Shown: in pieces, positions 57,561 to 64,000 of the stretch | How the letters are laid out: every line of letters begins with the position of its first letter | Position numbering within the stretch: position 1 is the first letter of the stretch | NCBI GenBank assembly: GCA_018715125.1 | Contig: DVMF01000011.1 | Span: forward strand, 37,167 to 101,166 | Direction: 5' to 3' | Length of the DNA: 64,000 nt | Source: Candidatus Coprousia avicola | GTDB taxonomy: Bacteria > Actinomycetota > Coriobacteriia > Coriobacteriales > Coriobacteriaceae | Program-made: the position numbers and the translations under genes | Notes under the pieces: model-generated | The model's input: the letters and a program-made list of their open reading frames with translations, nothing else | Told to the model about the DNA's origin: nothing | Database searches by the model: none

Positions 57561-60035
57561 CTAGGAGACGCCCGCCCACGGCTTCAGCGACTGGAGGGCC
57601 GCCGCGAACGCATCGTCGCGCACCACGCGCTCCAGCACCATGCCAAAGGCATAGGCGAGGTTGAGGTAGCCGGCATCTGCCGCCGTGACGAGCGCCCGCG
57701 CCGCAAGCGTGAGAAGCTCGTCATCCGGCGCGATCACCACGCCCGCCTGGTCGAGCGCGTCGGCGGCGCGCCCGTCGTCGAGGGGCTCGGTCATGCCCTG
57801 CTCGCGCATCAGGGCGTCCATCTCCTCCTGCGCCATATCGCGCAGGCGCGGATTGGCAACCGCCCGCTGGTAGCAGGCAAGTCCCGCCATCGGGTCGCCG
57901 GCGCGCCAGAGCGCATACGCCAGGCGGTAATACGTGTAGGTGTACGACGCCGGCTCCGCGTCAAAGCGGAGCGCGTCCTTGAGGAGCTCAGCCGCCTGCT
58001 CGTATGCGCCGAGCTCGCTTTCCGCGGAGGCGGCCGTCACGTAGGCGCGCGGCGATGTGGGCGCGAGGTCGATGGCCTGGCGCGCGTAGACGAGCCCGTG
58101 CGCGGCGTCGTCGTTATCGATGCACAGGCTTGCAAGCGAGATGAGGGCATCGAAGCGCGAGTCGTACACATAGCGGTAGCGTGCGGAGGCGTCCTCGTCC
58201 ACGAGCGCCATAGCGAGGCGGGCCAGGCCGCTCGAGCAGTAGAGCGGACGGGGCGGACGGGTCGCATCGGATGCGGCATCGAGCCCGCTATCGTCCACCA
58301 AATCCATCACACCCAGCAGATCGGACAGCTGCTGGGCCGCCTGCGCGGGATTGCCCCCGGCGTGCTTGATCGTCTCCCGCAACCGGTCGGCAAAGGGGTC
58401 TTCGCCCAGATGGTAGACATCGAGCTCTAAGACCCGATCGGCCCGCAAGAGCGCGGAGAGCTCCGGCGGTAACGGGCGCTCATCCTCCCAAACGGGCCGC
58501 GTGCGCACCGGGTCGGGCTCGGGGAGGTTTGCCGCCGCACCCTCGAGCGGCTTGAGCCCCAAGCGCGGTCCCAGCGAACAGGTGAGTTGCGCGGGCTCCA
58601 AAAGCTTGCGGAGGCCGCTCACGCCCCACGTGAGCCTCTGCTCAGAGAACCGGCCCTTACGCACGGCATCGAAGAGCGACATGATAAACGCCTGCCGGTC
58701 AACATCGAGCACCACAAGGGGGTGCGCGAAGGCGCGGTCCTCATAGAGGCGCACCTCGACACGGCTCACGCCCGCACCCGCCGAGAAGCCCGCCGTCGCC
58801 AGCGCGGCGGCAAGACGCAGCGCGTAGGCGCTGGCGGCTACCTCGGCATGATCGGCACAGGGGGCGAGCTGCCCCGTCTGGGCCGACTGCGCATCGCACA
58901 CCCAGCGCGGCATCGCCTGGGCGCCCGGCGTTTTGGCGGCGATGGTCACCGTGCCCGCTTCTGCATTCACCGCGATGCGGTATGCCAGGCGATACGGCAG
59001 CACCAGGCGCTCCAGAATGCCCGTCAGACGGGTCCGCACATCCCACTCGCCGCCGCGTGCGCCCTCGGCACCCCATATATTGAGGAGCGGATTCTCCGTC
59101 TGCGCCAGCTGTTTGAGCAAAGACGCCGTCTGGTCGGTGATGGCGCGCAGCGCATGCCAGTCCTCATCGGCGCAGAACGCCCCGGAGGTTGCGGAGAGCA
59201 GGTCGGAGCCGTTCTCGCGCGCGCGGTCGGCGATGAGCGCGAGGCGGTTGAGCGCGCCCTCCATCGCCATAAGCGTATCGAACTCCTCCTCGCGCACCTC
59301 AGTAAGGTCGCAGGCGACCCAGAAGAGCTTGGTCGAGCCCAGGCGGCGGAGCGTCGGCTCGTGACGCGCCGCAAAGCTGCGGAAGGCCACCGGGTCCGCA
59401 TCGCCCAAGATGCGCGCCGCATACCGCTCGAACCCCGACGTGCGCGCACCGCTTCGCACCTCGCCGATAAGGCCGTCAACGGCATCGGCGGGCGGAAGGT
59501 CCAAAAACGCCGCCACCACATCGCCCATGGTCTTGCCGGGAACGTCGGTCGCTCGCACGCGCACGGGCAGATAGTAGAACGTCAGATAGGCAACGGCCAG
59601 AAGCCCGCGCAACGTCAACGCCCGCCCGCGGTAGCTCCCCACATCGCTTACCGGGTCCACCAGCACATAGGCATCCGCCTTATCACAGCGGTATTCGCTC
59701 ACCATGCGCTCCTCGCTGGCGGCCTGCCCGCATACGCTCAGGCGGCCCGCCGTGGGGTTATCGCTCCACCGCGCGGCGGAGATGATGGGGGCGTCTGAGG
59801 GGACGTCGGTCAGATAATCGTCGCAAGCGTAGACATACCCGCCGTCGCGCACCCAACCGATCACGTACCCCGTGCGCTTGCCGGTAAACGAGATGAGGTA
59901 GCCCAAGCTCCCCTCGGGCTCGGGCATGCCGCCGCCCCAGCACACGGCATAGCGCGCGCCCGCCGCCTGCAGCGGCAACGGATCGAGATGCATGGCATGG
60001 CAAACCAGGGGAAGCTTCTTTTCTTGCGCAGCCAT
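57561..60035 (-). CDS. Large TPR-containing protein of unknown function
   Basis: An 824-residue cytoplasmic protein I do not recognise. The N-terminal 150 residues look like a small globular domain (GYLISFTGKRTGYVIGWVRDGGYVYACDDYL). The middle (about 150-480) is mixed alpha/beta. Residues about 620-760 form TPR-like helix pairs (HGLVYARQAIDLAPTSPRAY, AASAESELGAYEQAAELLKDAL, RLAYALWRAGDPMAGLACYQ). No signal peptide or membrane helix. It is transcribed alone; a TATGAT -10-like hexamer (60110-60105, minus strand) lies upstream. Likely a protein-interaction scaffold. Confidence 0.75.
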   Translation of the reverse strand: MAAQEKKLPLVCHAMHLDPLPLQAAGARYAVCWGGGMPEPEGSLGYLISFTGKRTGYVIGWVRDGGYVYACDDYLTDVPSDAPIISAARWSDNPTAGRLSVCGQAASEERMVSEYRCDKADAYVLVDPVSDVGSYRGRALTLRGLLAVAYLTFYYLPVRVRATDVPGKTMGDVVAAFLDLPPADAVDGLIGEVRSGARTSGFERYAARILGDADPVAFRSFAARHEPTLRRLGSTKLFWVACDLTEVREEEFDTLMAMEGALNRLALIADRARENGSDLLSATSGAFCADEDWHALRAITDQTASLLKQLAQTENPLLNIWGAEGARGGEWDVRTRLTGILERLVLPYRLAYRIAVNAEAGTVTIAAKTPGAQAMPRWVCDAQSAQTGQLAPCADHAEVAASAYALRLAAALATAGFSAGAGVSRVEVRLYEDRAFAHPLVVLDVDRQAFIMSLFDAVRKGRFSEQRLTWGVSGLRKLLEPAQLTCSLGPRLGLKPLEGAAANLPEPDPVRTRPVWEDERPLPPELSALLRADRVLELDVYHLGEDPFADRLRETIKHAGGNPAQAAQQLSDLLGVMDLVDDSGLDAASDATRPPRPLYCSSGLARLAMALVDEDASARYRYVYDSRFDALISLASLCIDNDDAAHGLVYARQAIDLAPTSPRAYVTAASAESELGAYEQAAELLKDALRFDAEPASYTYTYYRLAYALWRAGDPMAGLACYQRAVANPRLRDMAQEEMDALMREQGMTEPLDDGRAADALDQAGVVIAPDDELLTLAARALVTAADAGYLNLAYAFGMVLERVVRDDAFAAALQSLKPWAGVS

Positions 60036-60265
60036 CGCGGAGCCTTTCTCGCAGAGGCGCCGGGCGCCCCAGCAGCGCCAACGCCACAGAAATGTCTACG
60101 CCCTATCATACCGGTTCGCCTGGACAGAAAACCTGAACGTTGGCTTGTGCTTTTGCTAGCATAGTGCGCTGGCGGGCGTGGGCAGCTATGCGGCGTGAGG
60201 CGCGGCGTGCGCGCACGCGAGACGGACGGATTGCGGCGGCGGTCGCACGGCACGGGAGGTGCGCC

Positions 60266-61108
60266 TTGAAAACCGTACATGTGGCAGCGGGCATCATCCG
60301 CCGCATGGAAGATGGCGCAGCCACCGGCGAGGTGCTTGCGGTGCAGCGCGGCTACGGTGACATGCGCGGTCTCTGGGAGTTCCCCGGGGGCAAGGTCGAG
60401 CGTGGCGAGACCGCCGAGGACGCCTGCCGGCGCGAGCTCGCCGAAGAGCTCGGTATCACGGTCGAGCACCTCCGCGCCTTCTATACCGTCGAATACGACT
60501 ATCCCGATTTCCACCTCTCGATGGAGTGCTTCTTCTGCCGCATCGCCACTGGCGAGCCCACCCGTTCCGACCGCCAGCTCGACCTGCGCTGGGTCGGTCG
60601 CGGGGAGCTCTCAAGCCTTGCCTGGATGCCGGCAGACGAGGGGCTGGTCGAGGCGTTGGCCGCAGCTCCCGCGCACGACGACGAGGCGGAGCTGGTGCGT
60701 CGCCGGGCCGCCATCCGCAAGTCCATGCAGGGCAACACGCGGGCCAACACCAAGCCCGAGCTTCTGGTGCGTCAGCGCCTACGCGCCGCCGGGTACACAG
60801 GCTACCGTCTGCAGTGGGCCAAGGCGCCGGGACGCCCCGACATCGCCTTTCCCGGACGCAAGATAGCGATCTTCATTAACGGCTGCTTCTGGCACCGGTG
60901 CCCCCACTGCCACCCGAGCGTCCCCAAGCGCAACACCGAGTTTTGGGAGGCGAAGTTCCGCCGCAACGTCGAGCGCGACAAGGCGGCTGTCGCGGCGCTC
61001 GAGGAAGCCGGATGGACCGTCATCACCATCTGGGAGTGCGAGCTCAAGCGCAAGAAGATCGACGAGACCATGGAGCGCGTGCTCACGCGGATTCGCGCGG
61101 TGTGGTAG
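60266..61108 (+). CDS. Nudix hydrolase-Vsr endonuclease fusion
   Basis: A 280-residue fusion. Residues 1-135 are a Nudix hydrolase of the MutT/NudG group with a complete Nudix box from G42 to I64 (E48, R56, E57, E60, E61). Residues about 150-280 are a very-short-patch repair endonuclease: NTRANTKPE, RPDIAF with catalytic D192, FINGCFWHRCPHCH (zinc ligands), TEFWEAKFRRNVERD and TIWECEL. Vsr nicks at T:G mismatches left by 5-methylcytosine deamination; NudG-type enzymes destroy damaged or methylated cytidine triphosphates. The TTG start has GGGAGGT 5 bases away, and the Nudix core begins there. No cytosine methyltransferase is nearby. Confidence 0.88.
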   Translation: MKTVHVAAGIIRRMEDGAATGEVLAVQRGYGDMRGLWEFPGGKVERGETAEDACRRELAEELGITVEHLRAFYTVEYDYPDFHLSMECFFCRIATGEPTRSDRQLDLRWVGRGELSSLAWMPADEGLVEALAAAPAHDDEAELVRRRAAIRKSMQGNTRANTKPELLVRQRLRAAGYTGYRLQWAKAPGRPDIAFPGRKIAIFINGCFWHRCPHCHPSVPKRNTEFWEAKFRRNVERDKAAVAALEEAGWTVITIWECELKRKKIDETMERVLTRIRAVW

Positions 61109-61195
61109 CGAAGACGACTCGGTAGCGAATGGGCGGGGCCCCGGTTATCCGGAACCCCACCCGTTGCAGACTTGCCTGCGCGTTATGCGACCGCG

Positions 61196-62548
61196 CTAGT
61201 CCTCACGACGGCGCGAGCGCACGCCCGCAGCCACGGCACCGACGCCCGCGAGGCCGGCGATCCCCATCGCGACAAATGCCGGGTCACCCGTCTCGGGCAG
61301 CCCCTCGCCATCGGACTTGTCCTTGTTATCCGTCGTATCCTGGGGCTTCTGCTCGTCCTTCGGCTGCTCGGTCTCCGCCGTCGCAGAGGAATCGGTCACC
61401 GTAACCGCAATGGTGCGCGTCACGGTTCGCGTTTCACTTGAACTGCTTCGAGTCACACCGTTATCGACGGAGAAGGTACCCACCAAGGTCACCGTAGCCG
61501 TTCCAACCCCCACGAACTCAAGACGATCGACTCCGTAAGTATCATCCCGCGTAACCTTCACCACAGCTTCGTTGCTTGACGAGGTGGTGCAACCCAAATA
61601 GGAAACATTTGAGCCCTCAACATCGGCGCCGGACCACAGGGCAACAGCGCACGAACCGGCACCGTTAGCCATATCATAGGAGATGCCTGTTATGTTGCCG
61701 CGATCATCATGCGTATATTGCACATCTTCGGACGCGCCAGGAATTGGATAATCGGACACCATCGACTCATCAATGAGACTTTCATAGCTGCGTACAGTGT
61801 AGGAAAGCGTGGCAGTGCCCAACACGGTCGTTCCGTCTTCGTCATACACCGTCGCAATGAGATCCGCCGCACCCGGCTTGAGCGCCTCGACGAAACCGCC
61901 CGCCTCATTTACGCGAAATATCGTATCGTCGCTCGAGCTGTAGACCACTTTGGTCGTAACGCCATCGCCCACGATCGCGCCTTCTGCGTTGGCAGGAGCA
62001 ACCGAGAAATACTCTAGCGGGTAACGAGATCCCGGAGAAAACAGCCGTTCATCGCGAGAGTCACTTATAAACCCGCTAAAGGCGTACCCCACAGCGTCCT
62101 CGGGCACATAGTCGATGACCGTGTAGTCGAGATGCGCGACCTCCACTCCGTTGAGATAAGCAGTTACCCGCGCAGAGCCGGCAGGGCCCGTCCTCATACT
62201 GAGGCCCTCAGAATCCACCCAGAGTACGTCCTCGTTATTAGAGGAGAAGGTCACCCCTTCAGTGATAACGGTGTCCTCATACCCCTCGACCCGGTGAAGC
62301 TGGAACATATAATCGTTGGCGCCCAATGGCCACTCTGTGTTGCTGTTAACAACGCACTCGCCCGCCTCGTTGTAAACACCCCAGATCTCATACAGCACGT
62401 CCTCCTGCGTTGCGGTGGCAACCACAGGCGCGGAGGTATTATCCGCAGCAACGCCGTCCTCTGCGAACGCGGCCATGGGGGCGCCGAGCGACAGGGCTCC
62501 GGTCAGGCCGGCGACAATGAACGGTTTAACGTAACGATGAGCAGCCAT
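61196..62548 (-). CDS. LPXTG-anchored surface protein with Ig-like repeats
   Basis: A 450-residue exported protein. A signal peptide (1-29, ending PMAAFA) is followed by two or three bacterial Ig-like modules with VTFSSNNEDVLWV-, KVVYSSSDDTIFRV- and TTSSSNEAVVKV-type strands, a Lys/Asp/Gln-rich stalk and the sortase signal LPETG (from L417), a hydrophobic helix and a basic tail. Sortase would link it to the wall. The ATG at 62548 has GGGAGG 6 bases upstream. The GC content is lower than average. Probably a BIG2-type adhesin or surface-layer component; ligand unknown. Confidence 0.87.
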   Translation of the reverse strand: MAAHRYVKPFIVAGLTGALSLGAPMAAFAEDGVAADNTSAPVVATATQEDVLYEIWGVYNEAGECVVNSNTEWPLGANDYMFQLHRVEGYEDTVITEGVTFSSNNEDVLWVDSEGLSMRTGPAGSARVTAYLNGVEVAHLDYTVIDYVPEDAVGYAFSGFISDSRDERLFSPGSRYPLEYFSVAPANAEGAIVGDGVTTKVVYSSSDDTIFRVNEAGGFVEALKPGAADLIATVYDEDGTTVLGTATLSYTVRSYESLIDESMVSDYPIPGASEDVQYTHDDRGNITGISYDMANGAGSCAVALWSGADVEGSNVSYLGCTTSSSNEAVVKVTRDDTYGVDRLEFVGVGTATVTLVGTFSVDNGVTRSSSSETRTVTRTIAVTVTDSSATAETEQPKDEQKPQDTTDNKDKSDGEGLPETGDPAFVAMGIAGLAGVGAVAAGVRSRRRED

Positions 62549-62778
62549 ATACATCCTCCCAAGCGGTAATGGGCACGTGACAACGCGCAATGCGTCCATT
62601 CTGCGCGGGAGCACCGTCGATTCCCAGCGATTTGTCACAAACGCAGTACCCGGGGTCACAAATCGTCATCGAGGTAGCGAGATAGCGTGCTAGACCTTGG
62701 GAATACCCACAGCGCGCGCCGCACGTCCCGCAACGCCGCGGGTCGGCAGCGTCTGATACGCAAAGGGCGACGCTGCGG

Positions 62779-63783
62779 CTACTCCCCCAGCTTGAGCAGC
62801 GCCACCGCCCGAAAGCGACCGTCCGCCACCTCGAGCTTGAGCGAGCCTTGGCGCAGCTCGGCAAGCTCGCGCACGATGGAGAGCCCCCACCCGTGCTGGG
62901 GCAGATTGTGCGCGCGCTCCGTCGGGCGCAGCGTGCGGCGCGGCGCGGCAAGCTCCCGCAGGGTAGCGTCTTCCTCCGGCGGATAGGGGTTCTCCACGCG
63001 CACCGCAAGATACCCCCGCGTTGTGCCAATCGTCACGGCAACCTGAGGCCGTACGAGATCTTCCGCATCGCGATTCCTTGCAGCTTCCGCCACCCGTGCC
63101 GCTGCCGCAATCGCATTGTTGACGAGGTTGGACACCACCGCACAGAGCTCGGCGTCGGACAGCTCGAGCTCATAGGGCACGTCGGCATGCACCTGAAGAT
63201 CCACGTCCTCGCCCGCGGCCTGCGCCATCTTGGCTTTGAGCAGCGCGTCCGCCACGGGGTGCTGGCAAAGCCTCCCGCCCGAGCGCGGAATCATCGCGTC
63301 GGTGCGCTCAACCGCCACCAGCGCGCCGGGCACGTCTCCCGCCGCGAGCGCCTCGGCGATGCGCTCGAACTCATCGGCATACACGTGACGGCTCCGCACC
63401 GCCTCAACGGCTGCGCGCTCCGCCTGCTCGAGATAGGCCTGCTGCACACCCACCTGCTCCTCGAGCGCCTGCGCGCGGGCCGCCGCCACGTCCTGAGCGC
63501 CCGCCTGCTCGATACCCGCAAAGAGCCGCGGGTTAAACGCCGCGCAGGCAAACCCCACGCCGGCCACTATGGCCTCGCAGAGGGGAACCCACGCAACGCC
63601 CGCACCGCGCAACGCCCCCGCGGCCAGGCTTATGCCCATCATCGCGACCTGCCACAGCGGGATGAGCGCCACGAGCGCGCGGCGCCCAGGCGGCAGCTGA
63701 TAGCGACCGCGCACGAGCGGCACGGCGGTAACGGCAACCGCCGCCATCGCCACAGCAACCAGCACTAGGCTTGCGACGAGCAT
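62779..63783 (-). CDS. GHKL-type sensor histidine kinase (AgrC-like)
   Basis: A 334-residue membrane kinase. Three or four hydrophobic helices (about 3-85) are followed by a coiled coil, a RHVYADEF box with H133 as likely phospho-acceptor, and a GHKL ATPase domain with N-box LVNNAIAAA and G-box HGWGLSIVRELAE. Such kinases usually pair with LytTR-type regulators and sense peptides. Its start overlaps the end of the upstream partial gene by 19 bp, so they are co-transcribed; no response regulator is inside the window. Confidence 0.82.
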   Translation of the reverse strand: MLVASLVLVAVAMAAVAVTAVPLVRGRYQLPPGRRALVALIPLWQVAMMGISLAAGALRGAGVAWVPLCEAIVAGVGFACAAFNPRLFAGIEQAGAQDVAAARAQALEEQVGVQQAYLEQAERAAVEAVRSRHVYADEFERIAEALAAGDVPGALVAVERTDAMIPRSGGRLCQHPVADALLKAKMAQAAGEDVDLQVHADVPYELELSDAELCAVVSNLVNNAIAAAARVAEAARNRDAEDLVRPQVAVTIGTTRGYLAVRVENPYPPEEDATLRELAAPRRTLRPTERAHNLPQHGWGLSIVRELAELRQGSLKLEVADGRFRAVALLKLGE

Positions 63784-64000
63784 GTCGTATCACCATCCTT
63801 GTTCGAATATGTACCCGCGTCGGCAGAAACGTGGAGGTCCTCCGCGCGCGAACCAGGCGAAGCCGTCGCCTCGCCCGCCGCGTCCCCGTCCGCGTCCCAG
63901 AGGCCGAACGCGCCGTAGTCGTCGGCGCGCAGGAGCGCCGCCATCTCGCGGGCGTAGCCCTCTGCGCGCTCGGGGTCGCCCTCGGCCACGAGGGCGGCGA
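63765..64000 (-). CDS. Partial gene cut by the window end
   Basis: The frame is open to the window edge, so only the C-terminal 77 residues or so are seen. They begin in a helical stretch (AEGYAREMAALLRADDYGAFGLWD) and end in a polar, Asp/Ser-rich tail. No motif identifies it. By position next to an AgrC-like kinase it could be part of the same signalling unit, possibly another kinase or regulator, but this cannot be decided here. Confidence 0.5.
   Translation of the reverse strand, partial: AALVAEGDPERAEGYAREMAALLRADDYGAFGLWDADGDAAGEATASPGSRAEDLHVSADAGTYSNKDGDTTCSSQA

Noticed and set aside
1..64000. CRISPR arrays, rRNA, tRNA and intact insertion sequences
   Set aside because: No regularly spaced repeats, no conserved RNA gene sequences and no transposase or integrase frame were seen on either strand.

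Overview
The window is about 64 kb of GC-rich, gene-dense bacterial chromosome. Gene content fits an anaerobic, fermentative Coriobacteriia-type actinobacterium (Collinsella/Olsenella-like is my best guess, by inference): pyruvate formate-lyase with a separate glycyl-radical partner, a PTS sugar operon with a GH4 glycosidase, a PTS-coupled dihydroxyacetone kinase, an LPXTG surface protein, many ABC exporters and several two-component or one-component regulators. No rRNA, tRNA, CRISPR array or intact transposase was seen.

Layout. 0.1-6.1 kb: a MerR regulator with its 19-bp-spacer promoter, a TetR regulator, and a MacB/FtsX-type ABC transporter with a giant coiled-coil permease. 6.2-8.2 kb: accessory patch with a decayed ORF and a TIR-methyltransferase fusion gene bracketed by 14-bp direct repeats. 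8.2-14.5 kb: aldo/keto reductase, an inverted-repeat element, then divergent lysC-asd and thrC-thrB (aspartate to threonine). 14.5-21.5 kb: orphan XRE regulator, a 52-bp palindrome, YgiQ-type radical SAM protein, mtnN-engB, and a NarL-type two-component system facing an ABC-2 exporter operon (21.7-25.2 kb) that it probably activates. 25.2-29.4 kb: pflA, a cyclase-family hydrolase, a ketopantoate-reductase-like enzyme and an MFS exporter. 29.5-33.6 kb: RpiR regulator, PTS EIICB and 6-phospho-alpha-glucosidase-like GH4 enzyme. 34.0-36.5 kb: pyruvate formate-lyase whose glycyl-radical domain is a separate gene.

37.0-46.9 kb is the most interesting part: one long same-strand gene series coding for an E2-like protein, a JAMM deubiquitinase-like protease, a ThiF/E1-like adenylating enzyme, a small helical protein, a 1206-residue FtsK/EssC-type ATPase without membrane segments, two further helical (WXG100-like and coiled-coil) proteins, a zinc-ribbon protein and two and a half copies of short membrane proteins carrying a repeated D-G-x-I-H-V motif. 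It looks like a ubiquitin-like conjugation module joined to a type VII secretion-like ATPase. Similar combinations have been noted by comparative genomics of prokaryotic E1/E2/JAB systems, but I know of no experimental role for this one.

47-49 kb: dhaM and a fused dhaK-dhaL on the minus strand, whose 3' end cuts into the last gene of the preceding series. 49.4-57.4 kb: SPFH protein with a ribbon-helix-helix partner, an ABC-2 transporter, and a BceAB-like ABC system with YxeA and small membrane proteins. 57.5-64 kb: a large TPR protein, a Nudix-Vsr DNA-repair fusion, an LPXTG Ig-like surface protein, a GHKL histidine kinase and a gene cut by the window edge.

Starts were chosen from Shine-Dalgarno spacing where the longest frame was implausible. 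All functional names rest on motifs and remembered families; no database search was possible.
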